The notes beneath the pieces were generated by a model. That model saw only the letters and a list, made by a program, of their open reading frames with translations. It was not told where the DNA came from and did no database searches. This document shows, piece after piece, positions 14,335-22,044 of a DNA stretch of 31,268 nucleotides. A program made the translations under genes and the position numbers. Every line of letters starts with the position of its first letter. The first letter of the stretch is position 1. Source of the DNA: an uncultured Candidatus Saccharibacteria bacterium (lineage in GTDB: Bacteria > Patescibacteriota > Saccharimonadia > Saccharimonadales > Saccharimonadaceae); assembly GCA_949101405.1 (NCBI GenBank), contig CARYFM010000010.1, positions 1 through 31,268 on the forward strand, in the 5' to 3' direction.

Positions 14335-15930
14335 ATGTTTAGAAATAAAAAATCACGCAAACCTTGTAAGTATATTTTTGTAACTGGCGGTGTGCTTTCT
14401 GGCGTAGGAAAGGGCATTACGGCGGCTTCGATTGGTGCAATTCTTAAAGGCAAGGGGTATAAAGTTTCGATTCAAAAGTGTGATCCTTATTTGAATGTGG
14501 ATGCCGGGCTGTTGAACCCAGTGGAGCATGGTGAGTGTTTTGTAACTCATGATGGCAAAGAGACAGATTTGGATTTAGGTCATTATGAACGATTTTTAGA
14601 TTTTGAGACAAGCAAATATTCGAGCGTGCTTTCGGGGGCACTGTATCAGGAACTGATAGAAAAGGAGCGTAGTGGTGGATTTCATGGCAAGACAGTACAG
14701 ATGATTCCGCATTTCACTGATTTGGTACAAGAGAAAATTGCGATGGCAAGTGAGGGCTCGCAGATTCATATTGTAGAAATCGGTGGTACGGTGGGAGATT
14801 ATGAGGGGTTGAGTTTTATTGAGGCGATTCGGTTATTTTCTAATCGAGTGGGACGGGAGAATTGTTTATATGTGCATGTGGTGTATATCCCATGGTTAAA
14901 TACTTCTAAGGAGTTGAAGACAAAACCAGCACAGAATGCATTAAAGGATATGCAGGGATTTGGAATTATTCCAGATGTGGTGGTATGTCGGTCAGAGCGT
15001 CCAGCACCACGAGAAATGTGCGAAAAGATTGCGAAGTTTGCAGGGATTCCGGGTGAAGCAGTGCTAAATTTGCCAGATATCGAGAGTGTATATGACGTGC
15101 CGTTCAATGTACTGAAGTCCGGGGTATTGGAGATTTTAAATCGGTTTACAGGGAACAAGAAGGCACCGGATATGAAGCGCTGGCAGGAGTTTTCGCGGCT
15201 GCGGGGTAAGAAGTGGGCTAAGACGGTGCGCGTGGGGCTGGTGGCGAAATATGTGGGGAATGACGATACCTATATCTGTGTAACAGAGGCTTTGAAAGCG
15301 GCAGCGGCTTGGAATAAGGTGAATTTGGAGATAGAGTGGATTAATGCAGAGACGGCGACCAAGCGTGATTTTGCTAAAGTAGATGGATTGGTGGTGCCTG
15401 GTGGATTTGGTGCACGAGGTGCTGAGGGCAAAATCAAAGCCGCGACTTACGCACTAGAAAAGAATGTGCCGTATCTGGGGTTGTGTCTTGGAATGCAAAT
15501 GGCTTGTGTGGCAGCGGCACGTAAGGGTAAGAAAAAGAATGCTAATTCGGAAGAATTTGGGGCAAAGTCAGGTGAGAACGTGATTTATATTATGGATGGG
15601 CAACAGGGTAAGGAATCAACTGGCGGTACGATGCGATTGGGTGATTATCCGGCGGTACTGAAAAAAGGCAGTAAGACGGCTAAAATTTATGGATCCACAG
15701 AGGTGGTAGAACGGCATCGTCATCGTTACGAGGTAAATCAAGAGTTTTTGCCAGCAATTGAAAAAGGTGGTCTTGTAGTTTCTGGGACATCTCCAGATGG
15801 TGAATTGGTAGAATTTGTGGAGAGCCCAAAGAACCGGTTCTTTGTAGCGACGCAAGCGCATCCAGAGTTTCGCTCGCGACCGCTAAATGTGCATCCGCTC
15901 TTTATGGAGTTTGTGAAGAGCCTAAAATAA
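14335..15930 (+). CDS. pyrG: CTP synthase
   Basis: 531 residues. It makes CTP from UTP using glutamine and ATP. The N-terminal synthetase domain opens with KYIFVTGGVLSGVGKGITA (P-loop) and contains IVEIGGTVGDYE. The C-terminal class I glutamine amidotransferase domain has the nucleophile Cys384 in GLCLGMQ and the His-x-Glu partner in AQAHPEF near the end. A Lys/Asn-rich insert follows the nucleophile. It lies alone between tRNA-Ser and the envelope-stress pair, with a strong ribosome site. Confidence 0.97.
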   Translation: MFRNKKSRKPCKYIFVTGGVLSGVGKGITAASIGAILKGKGYKVSIQKCDPYLNVDAGLLNPVEHGECFVTHDGKETDLDLGHYERFLDFETSKYSSVLSGALYQELIEKERSGGFHGKTVQMIPHFTDLVQEKIAMASEGSQIHIVEIGGTVGDYEGLSFIEAIRLFSNRVGRENCLYVHVVYIPWLNTSKELKTKPAQNALKDMQGFGIIPDVVVCRSERPAPREMCEKIAKFAGIPGEAVLNLPDIESVYDVPFNVLKSGVLEILNRFTGNKKAPDMKRWQEFSRLRGKKWAKTVRVGLVAKYVGNDDTYICVTEALKAAAAWNKVNLEIEWINAETATKRDFAKVDGLVVPGGFGARGAEGKIKAATYALEKNVPYLGLCLGMQMACVAAARKGKKKNANSEEFGAKSGENVIYIMDGQQGKESTGGTMRLGDYPAVLKKGSKTAKIYGSTEVVERHRHRYEVNQEFLPAIEKGGLVVSGTSPDGELVEFVESPKNRFFVATQAHPEFRSRPLNVHPLFMEFVKSLK

Positions 15931-15990
15931 CAGAGGTGCGTAGTGGGTTGAACTTGTAATGCGTTTATGAGTTCAAAGCGTAAAATGGTC

Positions 15991-16021
15991 TTGCGGGGGG
16001 GGGCGCTTTATGTGCTACAAT
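15991..16021 (+). promoter_or_regulatory. promoter with nine-G tract between -35 and -10
   Basis: TTGCGG (15991-15996) and TACAAT (16016-16021, preceded by TGTGC) are 19 bases apart. Nine consecutive G (15995-16003) overlap the -35 box and the spacer. Loss of two G would give the best spacing of 17, so tract length may set expression of the next two genes. Confidence 0.55.
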
Positions 16022-16050
16022 AGAAACAAGATTAAAGTATTGGAGTTTCT

Positions 16051-16737
16051 ATGAAAAAGACAACGAGTATCTTGTGGGGTTGCGTTCTGGTGGCGCTAGG
16101 GGTGATTTTAGGAATAAATGCACTAGGAATCGCGCAGATTGATATATTTTTCCCAGGCTGGTGGACATTGTTTATCATTGTGCCTTGTGCGATTAGTTTG
16201 TTTGGCAATGATACTGACAAAACTGGTGACTTAATTGGGATTGTCATTGGTGTGTGTTTGTTGCTGGCAAGTCAGGGGATTATTCGTTTTGATGTCTTAT
16301 GGAAGTTGTTACTGCCAGCGATTTTGATTATGATTGGGTTGTCGATTATCTTCAAGGATGCCTTGAAAGGAAAGGTAACAAAGGAAATCAAAAAGTTGCG
16401 TGGAAAGTCAGATATGAAGGAATATTGGGCAACTTTTGGTGGACAGAATGTGAATTTTGCTAAAGAGAAGTTTGAGGGGTGCCGGTTAGAGGCGGTGTTT
16501 GGTGGAATCAAATGCGACCTGAGGGAAGCGAAAGTTGAAGATGATGTACTGATTCGGGCGAGTGCGATTTTTGGTGGAATAACGATTTTTGTGCCAGAGG
16601 ATGTGAATGTGCAAGTGGTGGCAACTTCGATGTTTGGTGGCACGGATAATAAAAAGGGTAAAAAGATGCAGGATGAAGGTAAGAAAACGATTTATGTTGA
16701 GTCTACTAGTGTATTTGGCGGAGTGGAGATTAAATAA
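16051..16737 (+). CDS. LiaF-like envelope protein (DUF5668 plus LiaF C-terminal domain)
   Basis: 228 residues. Three or four membrane segments in the first 110 residues (ILWGCVLVALGVILGINALG, WWTLFIIVPCAISLF, LLLPAILIMIGLSIIF) form a DUF5668/LiaI-like unit. The C-terminal 100 residues have repeated FGG turns (ATFGGQNV, AVFGGIKCDL, AIFGGITIFVPEDV, SMFGGT, SVFGGVEIK), the beta-solenoid of LiaF (cell-wall-active antibiotic response) proteins. In Bacillus, LiaF restrains the LiaRS envelope-stress sensor; no sensor kinase is nearby here. The gene overlaps the next by one base (TAATG). Confidence 0.85.
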   Translation: MKKTTSILWGCVLVALGVILGINALGIAQIDIFFPGWWTLFIIVPCAISLFGNDTDKTGDLIGIVIGVCLLLASQGIIRFDVLWKLLLPAILIMIGLSIIFKDALKGKVTKEIKKLRGKSDMKEYWATFGGQNVNFAKEKFEGCRLEAVFGGIKCDLREAKVEDDVLIRASAIFGGITIFVPEDVNVQVVATSMFGGTDNKKGKKMQDEGKKTIYVESTSVFGGVEIK

Positions 16738-17573
16738 TGAATACGGCGCAGCGCATAATTAAGTATTTTGCTATTGCTTTTGTAGTGTTGATTATTGGTG
16801 GGATTATTTCGGCAATGATAACCGGTGTGATGCTGCTTAGCTATATTTTTGATGATCGGGATGATGGCGAAATAGTGCCAGGTACGGCTGAAGTGATAGA
16901 GATAGGGGATATTGCGGATGAGAAAATCACTGGTTTGCATATTGATGTAAAAGCGACGAGTGTGACTCTGGAGTTGGGCGAAAAACTTGCGGTGATAGCG
17001 GATGATGAGACAGTGGCAGTAAGCCAGAATGGTAACGCTCTATATGTTAGGGAAAAAGAAGTGCATTTTTGGAGCGGTTGGAGCTGGAATGACAGAGAGA
17101 TAAGGGTGGTCTTGCCGCGTGACGAGGGAGAGCTGGAGACGTTACGTGTTAACAATGGGGCTGGTCGGGTGATGATCTCTGGGCTAGTAGCGCGGAATTT
17201 GGAGCTGGATTTGGGGGCTGGTCGGGCAGAGTTAAATCAGGTAAAGGCAATTGAGCGAGCAAAAATTAATGGTGGAGCGGGGCATTTGGCTGTGCGTGAG
17301 AGCGAATTGCATGATTTAGATTTGGATATGGGTGTAGGCAAGGTAGAGTTGGGCGCGAAGTTGACTGGTAATAATCGAATTGATGCGGGGATAGGGAAAC
17401 TGGAGCTGGATTTGAGAGGTAAGTTGGATGAGTATAAAATTAAGGTAGAAAAAGGTTTAGGTTCGATTGAACTAAACGGTGAGAAGCTTTCAAACGGTGC
17501 AATTCGAGGTGAAGGGGATACTTTGGTGGATATTGATGGTGGAGTTGGAGCGATTGAGATTAGAACGGAGTAG
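16737..17573 (+). CDS. DUF4097-like beta-solenoid membrane protein
   Basis: 278 residues. A membrane segment (about 10-38) is followed by a region of short beta repeats rich in Gly and Asp (NNGAGRVMISG, LDLGAGRAELNQV, INGGAGHLAVRES, LDMGVGKVELGA, IDAGIGKLELD), typical of DUF4097 putative adhesins that usually accompany LiaF or PspC proteins. The ATG overlaps the upstream stop, so the two are translationally coupled and under the same poly-G promoter. Likely an outside-facing partner of the LiaF-like protein in sensing envelope damage. Confidence 0.82.
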   Translation: MNTAQRIIKYFAIAFVVLIIGGIISAMITGVMLLSYIFDDRDDGEIVPGTAEVIEIGDIADEKITGLHIDVKATSVTLELGEKLAVIADDETVAVSQNGNALYVREKEVHFWSGWSWNDREIRVVLPRDEGELETLRVNNGAGRVMISGLVARNLELDLGAGRAELNQVKAIERAKINGGAGHLAVRESELHDLDLDMGVGKVELGAKLTGNNRIDAGIGKLELDLRGKLDEYKIKVEKGLGSIELNGEKLSNGAIRGEGDTLVDIDGGVGAIEIRTE

Positions 17574-17606
17574 GCGATTATCCTGTTTTTCTGCTTAGAT
17601 AGTCGC
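17574..17606 (+). terminator. hairpin after the DUF4097 gene
   Basis: GCGATTATC pairs with GATAGTCGC (nine pairs, one G-T) directly after the stop codon; a weak T-run follows only later. Confidence 0.5.
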
Positions 17607-17668
17607 ATAGTCTTCTTTTCGTCCATGCATCTATAGCCATGTCTGGATGCGGTTCTTATACATTCTCC

Positions 17669-17875
17669 TCACATCCCTAATACAGTACTCAGGCAGCGGA
17701 GGGGGCGAGCGTAGTAGCGCTCCCAAGGTCCATGTGAGGGATACACTAGCGAAGCATTAAATCCTGGGTTATAGGCATTAGTAGTATTACTACCATATGA
17801 TGACCAATAGCCACCAGACTGGCCAGCGCCCAAAGACTTACCATCGTAGGGATTGAGGAGCCCGCTGCGCACGAA
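17669..17875 (-). CDS. lectin-like cassette D (start-less FISUMP-type domain)
   Basis: Open frame FVRSG, then PYDGKSLGAGQSGGYWSS, an Asn/Thr-rich segment, LVYPSHGPWERYY and PLRCLSTVLGM, stop TGA. Its first half resembles cassette A (YDGK, GAGQ) while its second half shares HGP/GPWER with C and E, which looks like a mosaic. The frame stays open upstream through the hairpin to 17980, but no ribosome site or promoter is seen there. Confidence 0.7.
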   Translation of the reverse strand, partial: FVRSGLLNPYDGKSLGAGQSGGYWSSYGSNTTNAYNPGFNASLVYPSHGPWERYYARPLRCLSTVLGM

Positions 17876-17917
17876 GTAGGGTAGGATATTACTAATTTTA
17901 TTGTTAGATATGTTCGG

Positions 17918-17950
17918 AGCAAAACCTATACCAGTGGTATAGGTTTTGCT
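17918..17950. terminator. 15-bp hairpin upstream of cassette D
   Basis: AGCAAAACCTATACC (17918-17932) and GGTATAGGTTTTGCT (17936-17950) form a perfect stem with a three-base loop. Confidence 0.7.
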
Positions 17951-17978
17951 AAAGACCAACAGGGGTAGAGATTCTCTC

Positions 17979-18003
17979 AAACCTATACTACTAGTATAGG
18001 TTT
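17979..18003. terminator. 11-bp hairpin immediately upstream of cassette E
   Basis: AAACCTATACT and AGTATAGGTTT form a perfect stem with loop ACT, seven bases before the cassette E 5' repeat. A T-rich stretch (TGTTTTT) follows, so it should stop rightward transcription entering cassette E. Confidence 0.7.
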
Positions 18004-18010
18004 AGTGTTT

Positions 18011-18241
18011 TTCGTGCGCAGCGGGTATGTCAACTTACCTAATACTGCTGGTACTTTGAGGAGCGCTGGCTACGAAGGCGTCTGGTGGTCGTCGCGCGGG
18101 GCTGATAATGTTTGGGGCTCTGCCGGTCTTGGCGGTTACTACCTCGCCTTTAGTGCTACTGGCGTCAATCCATCACATGGTCCGACGGATCGCTGGTTCG
18201 GTTTCTCCCTCCGCTGCCTGAGTACTGTATTAGGGATGTGA
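18011..18241 (+). CDS. lectin-like cassette E (start-less FISUMP-type domain)
   Basis: Open frame FVRSG, GTLRSAGYEGVWWSSRG, a Gly-rich segment, YYLAFSATGVNPSHGPTDRW and SLRCLSTVLGM, stop TGA, then GAGGAG. The only upstream in-frame start (GTG at 18005) has no ribosome site and sits in the hairpin tail. The argS promoter begins about 15 bases after the end block. Confidence 0.7.
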   Translation, partial: FVRSGYVNLPNTAGTLRSAGYEGVWWSSRGADNVWGSAGLGGYYLAFSATGVNPSHGPTDRWFGFSLRCLSTVLGM

Positions 18242-18259
18242 GGAGGATTGGGTAAAAAA

Positions 18260-18270
18260 TGTGCTATAAT
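18260..18270 (+). promoter_or_regulatory. extended -10 promoter for argS, leaderless mRNA
   Basis: TGTGC followed by TATAAT (18265-18270) ends seven bases before the ATG at 18278. The -35 region overlaps the end of cassette E. Confidence 0.75.
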
Positions 18271-18277
18271 AATAGAT

Positions 18278-20095
18278 ATGGAAAAGATTCAGAAACAACT
18301 TGAGCAGGTGGTGCGTCAGCTTTTTGGTAATGATTTGTTGGTAGAGTTGACGGTGGCACCAGAGGAAACTGGGTCGGATTATGCGTCTAATGTTGCGATG
18401 AAACTGGCTAAAGTTGCACATAAGGCTCCAATGATGATTGCTGAGGAGATAAAAACTGAGCTGGGAAAAGTTTCTGAGGGTTATACTATAGAGGTGGCGG
18501 CGCCAGGTTTTCTGAATTTTGCTCTGGATGAAGAATCTTTTGCTAAGCAGGTTGCCGAATATGCGGAAGTAGTTGATATATCATCAGATGAATACTCTGG
18601 AAAGACGGTAGTAACAGAATTTTCTGATCCGAATCCTTTCAAAGTGCTACATGTAGGGCATTTTTATACTTCGGTAGTAGGAGATGCGATTTCTCGTCTC
18701 TTAGAACTAGCCGGTGCTAAGGTAGTGCGGGCAAATTTTGGTGGAGATGTAGGCTTGCATGTGGGCAAGACGATTTGGGCTTTATTGCAAAGTAATTATT
18801 CGTCTGATGATATAACTATTGAAAAAATCGGTCAGTGCTATGTGGCGGGCACCAAAGCTTATGAAGAAGATGAAACGGCGAAGGATGAAATTACACACTT
18901 GAATAAAGTAGTGTATGCTTTGGCGGATTTGGGCGAGGAGCGCTCATTAGAACGTCTAGAAATCGAAATGGTTGCCGAGGATTTCGGGATTTCCACGGCA
19001 GAGGTGATGCGAATTGCAGAGCTGTATTGGCGGGGTAGAAAGTTGAGCTATCAGTATTTTGCAGATTTTTATGCGCGGATTGGGCTAAAGTTTGATAAAT
19101 ATTACCCCGAGTCAACGGTAGCAGGTAGAGGTCTTACTGAGGTAAAAGCACATATCGGCACGACTTACGAGGAGAGCGATGGTGCGGTGGTGTACCGGGG
19201 TGAAAAAGTCGGGCTGCATACACGAGTGTTTATTAATCGTGAGGGTGTGCCAACTTATGAGGCAAAAGACGTGGGATTAATCTTTACTAAGTGGGATGAT
19301 TGGCATTTTGATGAATCGGTGGTAATTACGGGGAATGAACAGAGTGATTATATGAAAGTAGTGCTTGCTAGCGTGCAAGAGTATGCACCAGAGTTGGTAG
19401 AGCATACGCAACATTTGACCCACGGAATGGTAAAGTTGCCAGGGAATGTGAAAATGTCTTCACGTAAAGGCAATTTTCTCAAGGCGGTTGATGTGATTGA
19501 TATGATTGAACACGAGTTAGCTGAAACATCTTCTGAAGAGGCGCGTTCGCGATATTCGTCGTTACAGGGTTGCGCCGCTAATCTTTCTCGTGAGTCTGGA
19601 TTATCTTCAGAAGAGCCTCAACCAACTTCGGTAGACACTAAAATTATCTTAGCGGCAATTAAATATGCTTTTTTGAGGTATCGGATGGGGGGAGACATCG
19701 TATTTGACCCAAAGGAATCAGTATCTGTGAGCGGTAATTCTGGTGTGTATTTGTTGTATTCGGCAGTGCGCGCAAAAAAGATTTTGCAGAAGTTGAAAAA
19801 TGAAGAGGTGAACAAAAAAATTGTTCAGGAAGATGAGCTACAGTACGAGCGAAAATTGAACAAAAAAATTGTTCAATATGCTGAAGTTGTCAGAGGTGCG
19901 GTGCAGGAAAAAGCCCCATATAAGTTGTGTAATTATCTGTATGAATTGGCACAGGAGTTCTCTCGGTTTTATGAGCATGTGCCGGTGGCAGGGAGTGTCA
20001 GAGTAAGTGAACGTAAAGTCATGGTGCAGGCATATTTAAATGTGATGGTGCATGGCTTGGGATTATTAGGTATTGAAGTACCGGAGGCAATGTAA
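18278..20095 (+). CDS. argS: arginyl-tRNA synthetase
   Basis: 605 residues from the ATG at 18278; the longer frame from 18248 would include the promoter. It charges tRNA-Arg. The N-terminal Arg-tRNA recognition domain (about 1-110) is followed by the class I catalytic core with the HIGH motif as HVGH (about residue 124) and the KMSKS loop as KMSSRKG (about residue 391), and by the C-terminal anticodon-binding helices. A Ser/Glu-rich stretch of about 40 residues after KMSKS (SSEEARSRYSSLQG) looks like a lineage insert. Two copies of the palindrome GAACAAAAAAATTGTTC (19810-19827, 19859-19876) encode repeated NKKIVQ. It heads an operon with orn. Confidence 0.96.
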   Translation: MEKIQKQLEQVVRQLFGNDLLVELTVAPEETGSDYASNVAMKLAKVAHKAPMMIAEEIKTELGKVSEGYTIEVAAPGFLNFALDEESFAKQVAEYAEVVDISSDEYSGKTVVTEFSDPNPFKVLHVGHFYTSVVGDAISRLLELAGAKVVRANFGGDVGLHVGKTIWALLQSNYSSDDITIEKIGQCYVAGTKAYEEDETAKDEITHLNKVVYALADLGEERSLERLEIEMVAEDFGISTAEVMRIAELYWRGRKLSYQYFADFYARIGLKFDKYYPESTVAGRGLTEVKAHIGTTYEESDGAVVYRGEKVGLHTRVFINREGVPTYEAKDVGLIFTKWDDWHFDESVVITGNEQSDYMKVVLASVQEYAPELVEHTQHLTHGMVKLPGNVKMSSRKGNFLKAVDVIDMIEHELAETSSEEARSRYSSLQGCAANLSRESGLSSEEPQPTSVDTKIILAAIKYAFLRYRMGGDIVFDPKESVSVSGNSGVYLLYSAVRAKKILQKLKNEEVNKKIVQEDELQYERKLNKKIVQYAEVVRGAVQEKAPYKLCNYLYELAQEFSRFYEHVPVAGSVRVSERKVMVQAYLNVMVHGLGLLGIEVPEAM

Positions 20096-20634
20096 TGAAA
20101 AAGGCAAAGTTGTTATGGGTGGATTTAGAAATGACGGGGTTAGACCCGGAAAAGGATAGGATTTTGGAGGTGGCGGCGATTGCAACAGGTTGGGATTTAG
20201 AACCGATGGCGGAGATGACTGCGGTGGTAAAAGTGCCAGAAAGTTTGATGCGGAAGCGGATGGTGGGGGAGTTTTGGGAGAAGAATGCGGAGAGTCGAGA
20301 TGCTTTGATGGAGCAGAACGCAGAGGGTGGGGATGTGCTAGAGGCGCAAAAGCAGTTATTGCAGTTTGTGGAGCAATATTTTGGTAAAGAGATTATCTTG
20401 GCAGGGAACTCGATTCATCAGGACAGAAAATTTATTGATAGGGAGTGGCCAGAATTAGCTCAGAGGCTGCACTATCGGATGTTGGATGTGAGCGCTTGGA
20501 AGGTGTACTTTGAGGGAGCAAAAGGGAAAAAGTTTGTGAAACGTGAGGCGCATCGAGCGCTAGATGATATTCAAGGATCAATTGAGGAGTTAAAGTGGTA
20601 CTTGAGTTTTATGAAGGGGACGGCAGAATGTTAG
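20095..20634 (+). CDS. orn: oligoribonuclease (DEDDh 3'-5' exonuclease)
   Basis: 179 residues, normal for the family. It degrades 2-5 nt RNA fragments to mononucleotides. The DEDDh motifs are visible: WVDLEMTGLD (Asp and Glu), GNSIHQDRKFID (Asp), and HRALDDIQGSI (His and Asp). The ATG shares one base with the argS stop (TAATG), so the two are coupled. In an epibiont the product would help recycle imported or turned-over RNA. Confidence 0.95.
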   Translation: MKKAKLLWVDLEMTGLDPEKDRILEVAAIATGWDLEPMAEMTAVVKVPESLMRKRMVGEFWEKNAESRDALMEQNAEGGDVLEAQKQLLQFVEQYFGKEIILAGNSIHQDRKFIDREWPELAQRLHYRMLDVSAWKVYFEGAKGKKFVKREAHRALDDIQGSIEELKWYLSFMKGTAEC

Positions 20635-20942
20635 ATTTGACAGAGGTGAAAGGGCTGGGGGAGTACTCTGAGCAACAGCGCAAGGTGAGTGATACGGAGG
20701 TGGATACCTTGTATTTAGCACCTAATGAGAAAGCGTTTTTAGTGGTGAGACCGAAGACAATTGAGGTGCGGTGTGATAGCAAATTGGGGAGAGTTTTACG
20801 CGAGAAATACGAGAGCGTGATGGAAAGTCGATATTTTGGTCGTGGTGGGATAGAGATTGTGCCAAGTGGGCAGCTGGAAGGAGCAGAATTGCAGGATTTG
20901 GTACGTCTAAGCTATAATCTAACCAAAGAATTACAGGACTAA
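20628..20942 (+). CDS. MmcQ/YjbR-like protein
   Basis: 104 residues from the ATG overlapping the orn stop by seven bases; the longer frame from 20595 would lie inside orn. The segment NEKAFLVVRPKTIEVRCDS, followed by LREKYESVMESRYFGRGGIEI and a helix with LQDLVRLSYNLTKEL, fits the double-wing CyaY-like fold of MmcQ/YjbR proteins. Their biochemical role is not settled. Confidence 0.7.
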   Translation: MLDLTEVKGLGEYSEQQRKVSDTEVDTLYLAPNEKAFLVVRPKTIEVRCDSKLGRVLREKYESVMESRYFGRGGIEIVPSGQLEGAELQDLVRLSYNLTKELQD

Positions 20943-20948
20943 AGCACG

Positions 20949-21593
20949 ATGATCACTAAGGCTCAGAAGAAACTAATGTTGATGGCGATTGGAATTTTTT
21001 TGTTCACATCGCTGATGGCAATTTTTATCAATAGTTTGCGGCATGGTTGGCACTGGGGTTATTCAATTAGCCGTTATGTGGGATTAGAAGCTTGGAGTGC
21101 GGTGCTGTTTGCGTTGGGTAATGTGCTGGTGGCGGGTTTGTTTGGTAAATATTTATATGCGGTGAGTGAAACTTGGCAGATGCCACGCTGGTTTTATTGG
21201 GTGATTGTAATAATAGCGGTAGCATTAATAGGTTTGTCGGCTTGCCCGATTGGTTTTTTTGACTTACCGGGTACGGTATATGCCTCTAGTGTGCCAAGTC
21301 GGATTCATAAGCTTTGTTCGCGTCTGATGTTTGCCTGTATGCTTTTGATAGCTTTTGTATTGCAACTACAGGGCGTTGTGCAGTCAAGGATAAAACTGTG
21401 GTGTGCAATTTTTGTAGTATATGGAGTATTTTGTACAACGGCTTACCTTTTGGAATGGAGTTGGTTTTTCCAGAGGATGCTAGTTTTTGAGGGAATGTAT
21501 ATCCTAGGCTTTATGGTGCTATGTTGGCGATTACAAGGAAATCAAATTACACAAGAAAGGAGTATAGATGGCAGAACAAAAACCAGAAATTAA
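20949..21593 (+). CDS. six-to-seven-segment membrane protein, DUF998-like
   Basis: 214 residues with hydrophobic segments near 10-27, 45-68, 80-98, 125-143, 150-170 and 175-193, and a loop with PSRIHKLCSRLMF whose His resembles the conserved His of DUF998 proteins. No charged catalytic set is visible; family placement is tentative. It starts six bases after the YjbR-like gene and its end overlaps the mscL start by 26 bases, so it belongs to the argS operon. Confidence 0.65.
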   Translation: MITKAQKKLMLMAIGIFLFTSLMAIFINSLRHGWHWGYSISRYVGLEAWSAVLFALGNVLVAGLFGKYLYAVSETWQMPRWFYWVIVIIAVALIGLSACPIGFFDLPGTVYASSVPSRIHKLCSRLMFACMLLIAFVLQLQGVVQSRIKLWCAIFVVYGVFCTTAYLLEWSWFFQRMLVFEGMYILGFMVLCWRLQGNQITQERSIDGRTKTRN

Positions 21594-22044
21594 AGAGCAG
21601 GCAACACAACCACCTTTGGGAAATTTGGCACGTAAGGTGACAAATAGCTCTTTTATTAAGGAATTTAAAGAGTTTATTAATCGTGGAAGTGTGGTAGACT
21701 TGGCAATTGGTGTAGCGGTAGGTGGAGCTTTTACGGCAATTGTGAAATCATTGGTGGATGATATTGTGATGCCGATTACGAGTTTGCTGGGTGGAGGTGC
21801 CGATTTTTCTTCTCTAGCAATTGATGTGCCGAATATTTTTGGTGCGGATACGGTGGCGCATATTGCCTATGGCAATTTTATTCAGAATGTGGTGAATTTT
21901 CTGATTATTGCCTTTGTAGTGTTCGTGATTGTGAAATTTTTGAATCGTATGAATGCTGATATGGTGAAAGCTGATAGGATTAAGGCTGACTCAGATGAGC
22001 GGGCTGCTCAGAAAGAAGCAACTGAGAAAAAACACACAGCTTAG
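21568..22044 (+). CDS. mscL: large-conductance mechanosensitive channel
   Basis: 158 residues. The N-terminal amphipathic helix and first pore helix read FIKEFKEFINRGSVVDLAIGVAVGGAFTAIVK across about 28-60, followed by the family signature VDDIVMPIT, a periplasmic loop, the second membrane helix (NFLIIAFVVFVIVKFLN) and a charged C-terminal helix. The channel opens under osmotic down-shock to release solutes. A ribosome site AAAGGAG precedes the ATG inside the upstream gene. Its stop shares bases with the stop of the convergent gene (TTAG at 22041-22044). Confidence 0.93.
   Translation: MAEQKPEIKEQATQPPLGNLARKVTNSSFIKEFKEFINRGSVVDLAIGVAVGGAFTAIVKSLVDDIVMPITSLLGGGADFSSLAIDVPNIFGADTVAHIAYGNFIQNVVNFLIIAFVVFVIVKFLNRMNADMVKADRIKADSDERAAQKEATEKKHTA

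Larger units (their letters stand above)
17665..18245. repeat. inverted cassette module 2 (cassettes D and E, head to head)
   Basis: 581 bases with the conserved 3' block at both outer ends and TTCGTGCGCAGCGGG at both inner ends (17875 leftwards, 18011 rightwards). The 135-base centre carries two perfect hairpins built on the same sequence (AAACCTATAC) and shares nothing obvious with the centre of module 1. Confidence 0.82.

Noticed and set aside
538..18241. Classical diversity-generating retroelement explaining the cassettes
   Set aside because: No reverse transcriptase or template repeat is in the window, and the cores differ in length and at all bases, not only at template adenines. A retroelement elsewhere in the genome remains possible.
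5495..18245. CRISPR array or insertion sequence behind the repeated blocks
   Set aside because: Repeats are few, kilobases apart and enclose open protein frames; there is no regular spacing, no cas gene and no transposase.
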